Shown: positions 25,355 to 35,275 of the stretch, piece by piece
Numbering within the stretch: the first letter of the stretch is position 1
Layout of the letters: each line of letters begins with the position of its first letter
NCBI GenBank assembly: GCA_963668615.2
Contig: CAXXCL010000003.1
Span: 434,001 to 498,000 of the forward strand
Direction of reading: 5' to 3'
From: JAAYPI01 sp963668615
GTDB lineage: Bacteria > Bacteroidota > Bacteroidia > Bacteroidales > Paludibacteraceae
DNA: 64,000 bases
The notes under the pieces: model-generated
Seen by the model: the letters and a program-made list of their open reading frames with translations, nothing else
Databases searched by the model: none
What the model was told of the DNA's origin: nothing
Translations under genes and position numbers: made by a program

Positions 25355-25795
25355 CTATTCTTCTTTCTGAAAAAAAATGTCAATTTTTATTAATGAAGGC
25401 TTCGTAAACATCAATACCATAAAAGCAATTAAGAAACAAAATAAGGAAGTTCTATCTTCCAAAAAAGCATACGAAACAGCGGCGAAAACACCCGGGATTC
25501 CCAATAAAAACATTTGTATTTTCGACCATTTGATATAACCAAGAGCTTTCTTTTCAAATTCGTCGCCAGATGCCTGTATTTTTTTTGTTTTAACAGAAAA
25601 CAATTTGAGAGCTAAAGGAACTGCCAATACCGTAAGGATTGTTACTGTATTTAAAATAACAGCAACAGAGGAACTTACACCACCCAACCTAGGAAAAAGC
25701 AACGCCCCTCCAATCAACAGGATAATAAGAATGGCATAAATCAAATAGTAGATCTTCACCAATTGCTTTTGTATCGCTTTTATTTCTTGTTCCAT
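25355..25795 (-). CDS. Hypothetical four-helix membrane protein
   Basis: 146 residues. Four hydrophobic segments are seen: about 14-36 (IYYLIYAILIILLIGGALLF), 43-64, 92-112 and 114-132. No family motif is recognised. It lies between recR and the HAD gene on the minus strand, 21 bases after recR, and is probably co-transcribed with it. Confidence 0.65.
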   Translation of the reverse strand: MEQEIKAIQKQLVKIYYLIYAILIILLIGGALLFPRLGGVSSSVAVILNTVTILTVLAVPLALKLFSVKTKKIQASGDEFEKKALGYIKWSKIQMFLLGIPGVFAAVSYAFLEDRTSLFCFLIAFMVLMFTKPSLIKIDIFFQKEE

Positions 25796-25816
25796 AGTTT
25801 TTTTATTTTATGTGAT

Positions 25817-26443
25817 TTATATCTGCATTGTTTCTTTAAACGGAATACGATTGACAATGGAACGACCAAGTGTCACTTCATCAGCATATTGCAATTCATC
25901 TCCTACCGAAATGCCACGAGCAATAGTGCTTATTTGAACGGGATACTGAGATAATTTCTTGTATAAATAAAAATTCGTTGTATCTCCCTCCATGGTTGTA
26001 CTAAGGGCTAAAATAATTTCTTTGATATTTCCGGCAACCACACGCTGTAACAAACTTTCTATTTCAAGGTCTGCAGGACCAACACCATCCATTGGAGAAA
26101 TAATGCCGCCCAACACATGGTATAAACCTCTGAATTGCGAGGTATTTTCTATCAGCATAACATCTTTTACTGTTTCTACTACACACACAATCTCCTCATT
26201 ACGAGATGGGTCGGAGCATATACGACATTTGTCGGTATCAGATATATTTTTACACACTTCGCAATACCGCACCTCATTTTTGAGTAAAAGCAAAGCTTCA
26301 GCAAAATTTGTTACTTCTGCATTTTCTTGCTTCAGCAAATAAAGCACCAAACGTAAAGCTGTTTTACGCCCTATTCCAGGTAATTTTGCAAACTGATTTA
26401 CTGCATTTTCAAGTAACAGTGAAGGATACTGATTCGTATTCAT
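25817..26443 (-). CDS. recR: Recombination mediator protein RecR
   Basis: 208 residues. The helix-hairpin-helix is LPGIGRKTALRLVLYLLK, the four-cysteine zinc finger is CEVCKN...CRIC (residues about 57-72), and the Toprim core has VCVVETVKDVMLIE and the Walker-B-like end. With RecF/RecO it loads RecA on gapped DNA. Starting and ending residues match the usual length (about 200). A TATATTTG promoter element lies 26 bases upstream. Confidence 0.93.
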   Translation of the reverse strand: MNTNQYPSLLLENAVNQFAKLPGIGRKTALRLVLYLLKQENAEVTNFAEALLLLKNEVRYCEVCKNISDTDKCRICSDPSRNEEIVCVVETVKDVMLIENTSQFRGLYHVLGGIISPMDGVGPADLEIESLLQRVVAGNIKEIILALSTTMEGDTTNFYLYKKLSQYPVQISTIARGISVGDELQYADEVTLGRSIVNRIPFKETMQI

Positions 26444-26468
26444 TTTACTATTTTCCTCAATCGATTTA

Positions 26469-26476
26469 CAAATATA
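26469..26476 (-). promoter_or_regulatory. -7 promoter element of recR
   Basis: TATATTTG on the minus strand matches TAnnTTTG and is 25 bases upstream of the recR ATG. Confidence 0.55.
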
Positions 26477-26496
26477 CCACTTTTTATTATTTTTAA

Positions 26497-26504
26497 TAAC
26501 TTTG
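26497..26504 (+). promoter_or_regulatory. -7 promoter element of the sodium:solute symporter gene
   Basis: TAACTTTG matches TAnnTTTG. It overlaps an upstream ATG at 26502, so that codon cannot be in the mRNA and the ATG at 26526 is the real start. Confidence 0.6.
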
Positions 26505-26525
26505 TGCAGACTTTACATCCAATTT

Positions 26526-28001
26526 ATGACGGCTCAAACTATCTTATTTATCATCTTGGCATACTTTACCATATTAATGTTTATTGCCTTTTTAGGAAGA
26601 AAAGAGACGAGTAACACCGCATTTTTCCTCGGAAATAAAAAATCCCCATGGTACGTTGTTTCTTTTGGTATGCTTGGAGCTTCACTTTCGGGAGTTTCTT
26701 TCGTATCTGTACCCGGTTGGGTAGGTTCTTCGGGTTTTACTTACATGCAAATGGTTCTAGGTTTTTCGTGTGGATACATCATTGTTGCCAAAATCTTACT
26801 TCCCATTTATTACCGTCTAAACGTAACCAGCATTTACGAATACCTGCAAACTCGTTTTGGCATAACCAGTTATAAAACCGGAACCTTATTCTTCCTACTA
26901 TCGAGGACTATTGGCGGTGCCACACGATTGTATATTGTTGCTCTCATCTTACAAACATTAGTTTTTGAAGCATGGAACATACCATTTTTTGTTACGGTTC
27001 TTCTCTTAATTGTTCCAATCTATTTGTACACTTTCATCAATGGAATAAAAACTATTATTTGGACAGATGCTCTACAAACATTTTTTCTACTTGGTGCTTT
27101 AATTCTCTTAGTTGTACAAGCATGTAATATGTTAAATTTTAATTTCGACAGTGCCTTTTCAGCCATAAAAGGAAGCCATTTCTCTCAAATATTTGTTTTT
27201 GATGACTGGAAAACCTCTTCTAATTTTTTCAAAATGTTTTTAAGTGGTGTTTTTGTTACCATTGCCATGACGGGACTCGACCAAGACATGATGCAAAAAA
27301 ATTTAAGCTGCAAAAATATCAAAGAAGCACAAAAAAACATGTACTATTACGGTTTCGCTTTCATTCCTATCAATTTGATTTTCCTTTCGCTGGGGGCTTT
27401 ACTCCTTATGTTAGCACAACAATATAATGTTGTATTACCTACTCATTCTGATGAAATATTACCAACACTTGTTTCGCAAGGATTTCTGGGCGAATGGGCT
27501 ATGTTCTTTTTTGTCATCGGCATTATTTCTGCAACTTTTTCTAGTGCCGACTCAGCTTTAGTATCCCTAACAACTGCTTTTTCCGTAGACATTTTGGAGG
27601 TAAATAAAAAATCCGAAAAATCGGCAAAACGCATTAGACAAGTCGTTCACATTTGTATGTGCCTTTGCTTTGCACTCATTGTACTTCTCTTCAGAACAGT
27701 AAATGACAAAAATATTATCGACTTACTTTATACCATTGCCTCTTATACTTATGGACCATTATTGGGTTTATTTGCATTTGGAATTTTCACAAAAAAAGGA
27801 CTCCGGGACAAATATGTTCCTTTTATTGCGATAGCATCTCCTATAATTTGTTATGCATTGCAATTGTGTTGCAAAAACTTTCTGAACTACAATTTTGGCT
27901 ATGAACTTCTTATTGTGAACGGATTTTTTACCTTTGTAGGGTTATTGGCTATTTCTAAAAAGAAAAATCGGCTTGCTTTTAACACAAATATGCATTTCTA
28001 A
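26526..28001 (+). CDS. Sodium:solute symporter (SSS family)
   Basis: 491 residues from the ATG at 26526, with about 13 transmembrane helices (FIILAYFTILMFIAFLG at the N-terminus, then GMLGASLSGVSFVSVPGWVG with the unwound helix 1). The MTGLDQDMMQKNL block and FFVIGIISATFSSADSALVS carry the Na+ site residues of SSS transporters. It imports an unknown solute with Na+. It stands 25 bases before engB. Confidence 0.87.
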   Translation: MTAQTILFIILAYFTILMFIAFLGRKETSNTAFFLGNKKSPWYVVSFGMLGASLSGVSFVSVPGWVGSSGFTYMQMVLGFSCGYIIVAKILLPIYYRLNVTSIYEYLQTRFGITSYKTGTLFFLLSRTIGGATRLYIVALILQTLVFEAWNIPFFVTVLLLIVPIYLYTFINGIKTIIWTDALQTFFLLGALILLVVQACNMLNFNFDSAFSAIKGSHFSQIFVFDDWKTSSNFFKMFLSGVFVTIAMTGLDQDMMQKNLSCKNIKEAQKNMYYYGFAFIPINLIFLSLGALLLMLAQQYNVVLPTHSDEILPTLVSQGFLGEWAMFFFVIGIISATFSSADSALVSLTTAFSVDILEVNKKSEKSAKRIRQVVHICMCLCFALIVLLFRTVNDKNIIDLLYTIASYTYGPLLGLFAFGIFTKKGLRDKYVPFIAIASPIICYALQLCCKNFLNYNFGYELLIVNGFFTFVGLLAISKKKNRLAFNTNMHF

Positions 28002-28025
28002 ATTACTCACCTACACTAAATAAAC

Positions 28026-28622
28026 ATGATTATAAAATCGGCAACTTTTGTAATAAGCAACACCAACCCTGCAAAATGTCCTGATAGCACTTTGCCCGAA
28101 TACGCATTTATCGGTCGTTCAAACGTAGGCAAGTCTTCCCTAATAAATATGCTTACGGGAATTAAAAACTTAGCCATGACAAGCTCCAAACCCGGTAAGA
28201 CCTTGCTTATCAACCATTTTCTAATCAATGAGCAATGGCATCTGGTCGATTTGCCGGGCTATGGATATGCAAAAATAGGCAAAGACGGAAGAGAACGTTT
28301 GGAAGCTATGATACAAAGCTATATCTCACAAAGAAAACAACTAATCAACCTATTCGTCTTAATTGATTCTCGCCACGAACCACAAAAAATTGACTTGGAA
28401 TTTATGGAATGGCTGGGTGAAAAAGAAGTTCCATTTAGTCTGATTTTTACCAAAATCGACAAAATATCAAAAGCTTCTATTCAACTAAACATCAATGCAT
28501 ACAAAGAAAAACTATTGGAAACATGGGAACAATTACCTCCCATATTTATATCTTCCGCTGAAAAAGGAATAGGTCGAGATGAAGTTCTTGAATATATAGA
28601 TCAGATTAACAGAGCTTTGTAA
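28026..28622 (+). CDS. engB: Ribosome biogenesis GTP-binding protein YsxC/EngB
   Basis: 198 residues. G1 is GRSNVGKSSL, preceded by the typical PEYAFI, G3 is LVDLPGYGYAKI, G4 is FTKIDK and the G5-like end is ISSAEKGIGRDEVL. It is an essential GTPase for assembly of the large ribosomal subunit. The N-terminus (IIKSATFVISNTNPAKCPDS) matches the family start. Cytoplasmic. Confidence 0.93.
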   Translation: MIIKSATFVISNTNPAKCPDSTLPEYAFIGRSNVGKSSLINMLTGIKNLAMTSSKPGKTLLINHFLINEQWHLVDLPGYGYAKIGKDGRERLEAMIQSYISQRKQLINLFVLIDSRHEPQKIDLEFMEWLGEKEVPFSLIFTKIDKISKASIQLNINAYKEKLLETWEQLPPIFISSAEKGIGRDEVLEYIDQINRAL

Positions 28623-28662
28623 CCTTTTTTTATCAAAATATTTTTTTTTCGAATATTACTCG

Positions 28663-28670
28663 TATTTTTG
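28663..28670 (+). promoter_or_regulatory. -7 promoter element of the MFS transporter gene
   Basis: TATTTTTG matches TAnnTTTG and lies 55 bases upstream of the MFS start. A T-rich stretch replaces a clear -33 TTTG. Confidence 0.5.
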
Positions 28671-28725
28671 TTCGATTTATGCGAAGAGCGCACTAATTTT
28701 TAATTAAATACTAAAAAAATCTTTT

Positions 28726-30198
28726 ATGTTAAACATGCAAAAGAAAATGAGCAATGGTTTCTTTGCTCTTTTAAGTCTTCCTTCTACTGCAATGGGATTC
28801 GCATTGTCAGTGCAAATTTCAGCATTAAGCTGGCTTCTTTCTACCAAATATGGTTTAAATATTGGTGAAATCGGTATTGTTTGGGCTGCCGGTCCTATAG
28901 CAGGAATCATAGCTCAACCTATTGTGGGTGCTTTAAGTGACAAAACATGGTTTATGGGTGGACGTCGTCGTCCATGGATTATTTTAGGGGGTGTTTTGGC
29001 TTCATTGATGATGTTAGCATTACCCAATCTCGAAATCATTCAAAAAATATTTATGGGTGGAGATAATCCTGAAGCGGGATTATTATCTATAGCTGTAATC
29101 GTAGCATTAACACTTGATTTATCTATCAATGTGAGCCTTAATCCAACACGTTCGTTGGTTGCCGACTGTACATCTCGTGAAGATCGTGCTAAAGGCTACA
29201 CTTGGATGCAAACGGTTTCAGGTTCTTTCGGGGTACTCGCTTATTTGATTGGCGGAATAATGGGAAATGTTTTTCTACTTTATTCAGGTGTTGGAATTGC
29301 TCTTTTGGCAACTATTATTCCTGCTTTTCTTATCCAAGAGCCACGTCAACTTGCCAATGAGGTAGAGGAAAAAGGGGATAAAACAACTGTAAAAGCAAAA
29401 TCTTCATTCAAAGACATCTTGGAAGCTTTGTTTCCTCTAACAGGATTTCTTGTTTATGGTATTTATGTCATCATCTCTAAATTATTCGGAATTTCAACTT
29501 CTATAACAATACCTGTATGCGGTTACGAATTGGGGCTAATCGAATTTATTTCCATTTTATTAATTATTATTTGTGGAATCATTGTTTTGTTCAATCTTAC
29601 TAAAACAGACAAAAACAGCAACGAATACCAAAAAGTATTATTAGCACATTCTTTCACATGGATTGGTGTTCAAACCATGTTTATTTATGCATTTTTTTAC
29701 CTTACTAACGAATTAGGGCTAGGTGATGCTGCCGGAAAAGTAAACTCCATAGCATTTTTCATTCTTAGTTTGGTTAGTGCTATTCTACCCGTCTTTGTGC
29801 TAAACGGTGCTTCTAAAAAAATAGGTATGGTAAAAACGCACTTTATCTGCATATTTATAATGGCACTTGGCTACGCAGGTGTTTTATTCTTTGGGAAAAC
29901 AGTCCTTTTATACTATGTAATGATTGCCATTGCAGGTATTGGTTGGGCTTCAGTAGTATCATTGCCGTTTGCCATTATGAGTGAAAAAGTAAATCAATCA
30001 AAAATGGGCTTGTATATGGGTATTTTCAATCTTTCAGTAGTATTGCCTCAGTTAGTTGCAAGCTTCAAAATGGGTGACGTCATAAACAATGCAACGGACA
30101 AATCTATTGTCTTTGCTATTTGTGCTATCACACTTGCTATTTCAGGTGTACTTTGGATGTTCGTAAAAGAAAGTTTGCCAAAATCTGAAAAAAAATAG
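28726..30198 (+). CDS. MFS transporter (sugar:cation symporter-like, SLC45/GPH type)
   Basis: 490 residues with about 12 transmembrane helices. The loop 2-3 motif GALSDKTWFMGGRRRPWIIL is typical of sucrose/maltose-type MFS carriers (SLC45-like), as is SLNPTRSLVADCTSREDRAKG with the helix-5 motif. It probably carries a disaccharide or glucoside with H+ or Na+. It has its own promoter and a strong terminator, so it is monocistronic. Confidence 0.8.
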   Translation: MLNMQKKMSNGFFALLSLPSTAMGFALSVQISALSWLLSTKYGLNIGEIGIVWAAGPIAGIIAQPIVGALSDKTWFMGGRRRPWIILGGVLASLMMLALPNLEIIQKIFMGGDNPEAGLLSIAVIVALTLDLSINVSLNPTRSLVADCTSREDRAKGYTWMQTVSGSFGVLAYLIGGIMGNVFLLYSGVGIALLATIIPAFLIQEPRQLANEVEEKGDKTTVKAKSSFKDILEALFPLTGFLVYGIYVIISKLFGISTSITIPVCGYELGLIEFISILLIIICGIIVLFNLTKTDKNSNEYQKVLLAHSFTWIGVQTMFIYAFFYLTNELGLGDAAGKVNSIAFFILSLVSAILPVFVLNGASKKIGMVKTHFICIFIMALGYAGVLFFGKTVLLYYVMIAIAGIGWASVVSLPFAIMSEKVNQSKMGLYMGIFNLSVVLPQLVASFKMGDVINNATDKSIVFAICAITLAISGVLWMFVKESLPKSEKK

Positions 30199-30222
30199 CG
30201 GTCGATATAAAATAAAAACCTC

Positions 30223-30260
30223 AAAAAAAAGTCTACCTTGATGCAAGGTAGACTTTTTTT
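30223..30260. terminator. Bidirectional terminator between the MFS gene and fabD
   Basis: Arms AAAAAAAAGTCTACCTT (30223-30239) and AAGGTAGACTTTTTTT (30245-30260) pair over 16 bp with a 5-nt loop. U-runs form on both strands, so it ends the MFS mRNA and the convergent fabD mRNA. Confidence 0.9.
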
Positions 30261-30276
30261 CTGAAAAGCAAATTAC

Positions 30277-31161
30277 TTAATCTTCAATAGATTGAGCTGT
30301 CACTTCCTTATTTATTTTTTTAACCAGACCTTGCAATACTTTACCTGGACCAACTTCTATAAATTGATTAGCACCATCAGCAATCATGTTTTGTACAGAT
30401 TGTGTCCATCTAACAGGAGCGGTCAACTGAGCAACTAAATTAGTTTTTATTTTTTCAGGATCAGTTTCTGCTTGGGCTGTTACATTTTGATAAATAGGAC
30501 AAATAGGAGAAGAAAACTTAGCAGCCTGAATAGCAGCAGCTAATTCAACTTTGGCAGGCTCCATCAATGGAGAATGAAAAGCTCCACCAACAGGCAAACG
30601 AAGAGCTCTTTTAGCTCCTGCTTCCAACATTTTTGCACATGCCGCCTCTACGGCTTCTATAGAACCTGAAATAACTAATTGACCGGGACAATTATAATTA
30701 GCAGCAACAACAACGCCTTGTTTGATAGATGCACATATTTCTTCCACTTTACTATCTTCCAATGCCAATACGGCAGCCATTGTAGAAGGTTGTTTCTCAC
30801 AGGCTTTTTGCATCGCCATTGCACGCTTTGAAACCAACAATAACCCATCCTCAAAACTCAATGCTCCAGCAGCTACTAATGCGGAAAACTCACCCAAAGA
30901 ATGACCGGCAACCATATCAGGTGAGAATTTATCTTTCATCGTCTTGGCAAGAATAACAGAGTGAAGAAAAACAGCAGGTTGAGTTACTTTTGTTTGACGT
31001 AAATCTTCATCCGTTCCTTTAAACATGATATCGGTAATACGAAACTTGAGCAATTCATTTGCCTGTTCAAAAAGTTCTTCTGCAAAAGATGAACTTTCGT
31101 ACAAATTCATGCCCATACCTACAAATTGGGCACCTTGCCCTGGAAATACAAATGCTTTCAT
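30277..31161 (-). CDS. fabD: Malonyl-CoA-acyl carrier protein transacylase FabD
   Basis: 294 residues. The nucleophile is Ser88 in AGHSLGEFSA, the oxyanion region is FPGQGAQFVGMG, and the catalytic His lies in GGAFHSPLM. It moves malonyl from CoA to ACP for fatty acid synthesis. It lies alone on the minus strand with a good promoter (TTTG-N20-TACTTTTG). Confidence 0.95.
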   Translation of the reverse strand: MKAFVFPGQGAQFVGMGMNLYESSSFAEELFEQANELLKFRITDIMFKGTDEDLRQTKVTQPAVFLHSVILAKTMKDKFSPDMVAGHSLGEFSALVAAGALSFEDGLLLVSKRAMAMQKACEKQPSTMAAVLALEDSKVEEICASIKQGVVVAANYNCPGQLVISGSIEAVEAACAKMLEAGAKRALRLPVGGAFHSPLMEPAKVELAAAIQAAKFSSPICPIYQNVTAQAETDPEKIKTNLVAQLTAPVRWTQSVQNMIADGANQFIEVGPGKVLQGLVKKINKEVTAQSIED

Positions 31162-31187
31162 AGAATATTGTAATTAAATTTTCGCAA

Positions 31188-31219
31188 CAAAAGTATAGCT
31201 TTTATTCACGACAATCAAA
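31188..31219 (-). promoter_or_regulatory. Promoter of fabD
   Basis: On the minus strand TTTG (31219-31216), a 20-base spacer and TACTTTTG (31195-31188) match the full Bacteroidota -33/-7 consensus. Confidence 0.75.
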
Positions 31220-31260
31220 AAAAATCATAAAAAACACTTCTTTTTAAAAAAGAAAATTCA

Positions 31261-31268
31261 TACATTTG
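31261..31268 (+). promoter_or_regulatory. -7 promoter element of the first T9SS cassette
   Basis: TACATTTG matches TAnnTTTG, 48 bases before the ATG of the 888-residue surface protein. The -33 region is T-rich without an exact TTTG. Confidence 0.55.
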
Positions 31269-31315
31269 CGGCTATTTACGTTAGTTCTTTTTTAACCCTT
31301 AAAAATCACGATTCA

Positions 31316-33982
31316 ATGAAAGTAATTTATCTTAAATCGAAGCGATTCATTCGCTTTCTACTTTTTACGGCCGGTTTCTATTTTTGCTTAACAACAGTAA
31401 CCGCCGGAAATCTGACAAATACTCCAGTAAACGTAACTTCAGATACCAATGGAGATGTTTTGTTTGCCACAACCTTTTCTAACGCCAACAACAGCGATGT
31501 CACTTCAAAAACAAGTTTTACACTTGATGAAGTTTACGTAGCACCACAAAAGGTTGGAAGCATCAACTTTAGCTCAATATACACCCAATCTAGCGTGGCA
31601 ACATGGGGAACCGGCGGTACTGCTGCCAGTCCAAAATTTACTATTGTCAGCGATCCATCTTCGTTGAGCTCTTCTTACCCTGCAAAAACTGATGGAAAAA
31701 ATCGTCTAGTGTTTCATGCACCGAACCCAAGCACTGATATTTTAACAATTAAAACTGATGGAAATACTCCAAACGGAACAGTTACTATTTCTTTCACACT
31801 AGAAGAACTTGGTGGTGATGACGAACAGGTTGATGTTTTATTCGGTGATTATTCGGTTTGGACACAGGTATCCGCCAAAGGGACAAAAACAGTAACATTG
31901 TCTCATGCAATTGGTTCTTCCGGCGTAACCTTAAAACTTAAAACCGATAACTGGAACAAACCTAATTGCGTTCTGGCAATCAGTGATTTAAAAATCTATG
32001 GAACAGCATACTACTATGTTGATGCATTAAATTCTACTGTATGCGACGGAGATAATATCACTCTTACGGCAAAAGGATTTTACAACCAAACAGGCGATTA
32101 CAAATGGTTTAAATCATCCACTGCTACCGGTACTTTTACCGAAATAACAGGCAATGCTACGGATACTCTCGCTGTACAAGCTTTATTAGGAAATGCTTAC
32201 TACAAAGTACAACGTGCAGATAAAGAATCTGAAATTTTTGAATTAAAAGCTCGTGTTTGTTGTAAAGAAGTTGAAAACCAAACTGTAATCTTCAAAGAAG
32301 ATTTTGGTAATATTCCTTCGGGAGAACGTAGAGATTTCTCTCAAGTTTCTTCCGGTGGAGAAGTTCCAAATTTAACATATACAGCAACCGGTAATATAGA
32401 TGATGGGGACTATGCCATTGTTTCTTACACAAGTGATGGTGAAGATTTCACATCAGGAGGAGGTCACCCATGGTATTCTGCGATGTATGACCATACCCAA
32501 AATACTGATATAAGCGGAAACAAAGGGGGATTACTATTTATCAACTGTGGAAGTAACACACTAAATAAGGTTATTTATTCTCGCGAATTAGAAAACACGA
32601 ATGTGTGTACGGATTCATACCTATTTTTCTCTATATATGCATCGAATCCGGCTGCAGGAGGATCTTCAGCCCCAGCTAAATTGCGTTTGGATATCGTAGG
32701 AGAGGACGCATTAGGAAATGACACTATTTTGGAAAGCACCTATACCGGAAACATAAATGCTGCAGACCCAACGTGGAAACAGTATGGAACATCTTTCTTA
32801 CCTAATGCTAGCTATGCTCATATCTATTTACAGATTGTTTCTTTAGGTGACGGACTAATAGGGAATGACCTACTTTTGGACGACATTTCTGTAACTGTTT
32901 GTACACCGGATATTACCACTTACATAGAAAACAAAGATGTTGTTCAAAAAACGGCTGCCAATGGCACTCAAGTTGAACTGGAATCGATTCCTTTAACAAA
33001 ATTGGACAATATATTTAGCGGAACTCCTTACTACTACTGGCAAAGTTCTACCGACACCACAAGTACAAGCAATTGGATAGAAGCACAAAAAGGTGTTGGC
33101 TTAGATAAAATTACCGTAACTGCAAATGATACCATTTATTACCGTTGCATCGTTGCACAAAATGAAACTGATGCTATTGAAGCTGGTTCAGGAGCTACTT
33201 TAACCAATAAATGTGCAACTTTCGGTCTTACTAGAATCATCAGTGTTGTGGGAGATGCAATTTCTGTTCAAATTAAAGAAAAAGATAATAAGACTGCTAT
33301 TTGTTCAAACGGACAAGTAACTATCGTAGCCACTGCAATGGGTACAATGGCTAGTTGCGAGTGGTATAAATCAATTGATAATATAAATTGGTCTAAAATA
33401 GCTACCACAGATACTTTCGTTACTGAAAACCTAACAGTAGACACTTACTATAAAGCTGTTGCTGTGGACCCTAATGGAATTAAATCAGACACTTCTAACG
33501 TGGTTGGTATTACTGTCAATCCAATTATTACAGTTGCTTTAACAACAAACACAACCCGATTGGTTCTTGGTCAATCAGCAACATTGAATGCCTCTGCTGA
33601 AAATGCCAGCGATGTAACTTTTGCATGGAGTAATTCTGCAACCCTTACAGCTGCAACACAAAATGTTGCTCCATATGTTTCTTCAACCTATTACGTAACG
33701 GGAACAAACGCATGTAATAATGTCAAATCAAATGAAGTTGCTATTTCTGTTGTTTGGCCAACAGCTATTAATCCTTACAATCAGGATGGATTAAATGATA
33801 TTTTTGTTGCCGGATTTAACATTGTGGTTTTCGATCGTTTCGGACACCAAATATTCTCCGGAAACAATGGTTGGAATGGAAAAATAGATTCTGATTATGC
33901 TCAACCAGGCGTATATTATTATGTGGTAACTTTACCAAATAATGATGTCAAAAAAGGAACTGTAGAAGTAGTAAAACCTTAA
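31316..33982 (+). CDS. Surface protein with T9SS type B C-terminal sorting domain (first cassette)
   Basis: 888 residues. A signal peptide (FIRFLLFTAGFYFCLTTVTAG) is followed by beta-sandwich domains, with Cys-containing Ig-like modules around 235-310 and 655-735 and a choice-of-anchor-like domain near 330-530. The last 75 residues form the gliding-motility-associated CTD: NPYNQDGLNDIF, then VVFDRFGHQIFSGNNGWNG and PGVYYYVVTLPNNDVKKGT. This domain directs export through the type IX system and surface attachment. Genes for an OmpA-type and a PorP/SprF protein follow in the same direction, so this is a cargo-plus-helper operon. The ligand is unknown. Confidence 0.85.
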   Translation: MKVIYLKSKRFIRFLLFTAGFYFCLTTVTAGNLTNTPVNVTSDTNGDVLFATTFSNANNSDVTSKTSFTLDEVYVAPQKVGSINFSSIYTQSSVATWGTGGTAASPKFTIVSDPSSLSSSYPAKTDGKNRLVFHAPNPSTDILTIKTDGNTPNGTVTISFTLEELGGDDEQVDVLFGDYSVWTQVSAKGTKTVTLSHAIGSSGVTLKLKTDNWNKPNCVLAISDLKIYGTAYYYVDALNSTVCDGDNITLTAKGFYNQTGDYKWFKSSTATGTFTEITGNATDTLAVQALLGNAYYKVQRADKESEIFELKARVCCKEVENQTVIFKEDFGNIPSGERRDFSQVSSGGEVPNLTYTATGNIDDGDYAIVSYTSDGEDFTSGGGHPWYSAMYDHTQNTDISGNKGGLLFINCGSNTLNKVIYSRELENTNVCTDSYLFFSIYASNPAAGGSSAPAKLRLDIVGEDALGNDTILESTYTGNINAADPTWKQYGTSFLPNASYAHIYLQIVSLGDGLIGNDLLLDDISVTVCTPDITTYIENKDVVQKTAANGTQVELESIPLTKLDNIFSGTPYYYWQSSTDTTSTSNWIEAQKGVGLDKITVTANDTIYYRCIVAQNETDAIEAGSGATLTNKCATFGLTRIISVVGDAISVQIKEKDNKTAICSNGQVTIVATAMGTMASCEWYKSIDNINWSKIATTDTFVTENLTVDTYYKAVAVDPNGIKSDTSNVVGITVNPIITVALTTNTTRLVLGQSATLNASAENASDVTFAWSNSATLTAATQNVAPYVSSTYYVTGTNACNNVKSNEVAISVVWPTAINPYNQDGLNDIFVAGFNIVVFDRFGHQIFSGNNGWNGKIDSDYAQPGVYYYVVTLPNNDVKKGTVEVVKP

Positions 33983-33998
33983 TAATACACATAATAAA

Positions 33999-35267
33999 AT
34001 GAAAAGATTTTTTATAAATTTAGCCCTAATAAGCTTATCGACCAGTTTATTTGCTGCTATTAATACAAAATATCAGCAAGGCTATGAATTACAATCGGTT
34101 AATGTTAATACCGAAGCAAAGGAACATAGTATGTCTTTATTCAAGAATAATTCTATTATTTATTTGAAAGACAACACAGTATATGTAGTGGAAGTAGATG
34201 CAGAAGGCAATTTGGGAACTCCTATTGTTTCCGAGGAACTCACTAATTTAGGAATTAGAGGAACGGTTGCTTATGATGCGAAAACTCAAAAAATTTACTT
34301 TGCGAAACAAGACAATGGCAAGGAAAGTAGTGAACTTTACGAATCAACTTTTAACGAAGGAAAATGGTCTGAACCTAAAAAATTAACAATTGAAGGTTTG
34401 GGAAAAGTTCGTGGTAATGAGTCTTTCATTACTAATGCCGGTTGGAGCTACGCATCTAAACCCGTTATCAATTTTATCAATCCTACCATTGCAAAGGATG
34501 GAAAACGCATCTATTTCACGTCTAATTCTCTGGAAAATGGAAAAGGTGGAAAAGATATTTGGTACATTGACCAAAAAGATGAAACTACATGGTCATATCC
34601 TGTAAATGCAGGTGAAAACATAAACACGGCTATTGATGAAGATTTTGCTTTCATAGATAACGCTGAGAATATGTATTTTGCATCCAACTCTGATATTAAA
34701 GTTTCAAAAGCTTCTGGAGAATCTTGGGAAACAGCAAAAAACATGGAACAACCTTACAATTCAGCTTCTAATGATTACAACTTGATTGTAAAAAATGGCA
34801 CTCCATTTCTTATCTCTGATAGAAAAGCCGGAAATGGTGACGATATTTTTGCATTTGTGAAACTTCCGGAACCAAAACCGGAACCTGTTGTTGTAGTACC
34901 AGAACCCGAACCGGTAAAAGAATTTCACTGGACTTTGTTTCTATTTGACTTTGACAAAGATATCTTAAAGAGTGAATTCAAAGTAGAATTTGACTCTCTT
35001 GTTGCTCAAATGAAAGAGTTCCCGGGTGCTCGTTTCGAAATCGCGGGTAATACGGATAGTAGAGGTAGTGACAGTTATAATGATGACTTATCATTGCGCA
35101 GAGCAAACACAATTAAAAATCTTCTAGTTAAAGAAGGTTTCAAAGAAGAACAATTTGTAGTTGTAGGTCATGGTGAAAAACAACCAACAATAGCTAAGCC
35201 TAAAAACGAAAAAGAACATGCTTTGAACCGTCGAGTAGAAGTAAAGATTATTAACTCTAATAAATAG
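33999..35267 (+). CDS. PD40-repeat/OmpA C-terminal domain protein (first cassette)
   Basis: 422 residues with a signal peptide (ISLSTSLFA). Residues 30-280 have the WD40-like PD40 pattern (GKRIYFTSNSLENGKGGKD and GTPFLISDRKAGNGDDIFAF). Next is a Pro/Glu linker, then an OmpA-type peptidoglycan-binding domain (FLFDFDKDILKSEF, AGNTDSRGSDSYNDDLSLRR). It resembles the PorE/SprE-side periplasmic anchors of the T9SS. It sits 16 bases after the surface protein gene and its stop abuts the PorP gene. Confidence 0.82.
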   Translation: MKRFFINLALISLSTSLFAAINTKYQQGYELQSVNVNTEAKEHSMSLFKNNSIIYLKDNTVYVVEVDAEGNLGTPIVSEELTNLGIRGTVAYDAKTQKIYFAKQDNGKESSELYESTFNEGKWSEPKKLTIEGLGKVRGNESFITNAGWSYASKPVINFINPTIAKDGKRIYFTSNSLENGKGGKDIWYIDQKDETTWSYPVNAGENINTAIDEDFAFIDNAENMYFASNSDIKVSKASGESWETAKNMEQPYNSASNDYNLIVKNGTPFLISDRKAGNGDDIFAFVKLPEPKPEPVVVVPEPEPVKEFHWTLFLFDFDKDILKSEFKVEFDSLVAQMKEFPGARFEIAGNTDSRGSDSYNDDLSLRRANTIKNLLVKEGFKEEQFVVVGHGEKQPTIAKPKNEKEHALNRRVEVKIINSNK

Positions 35268-35275
35268 TGAACGCC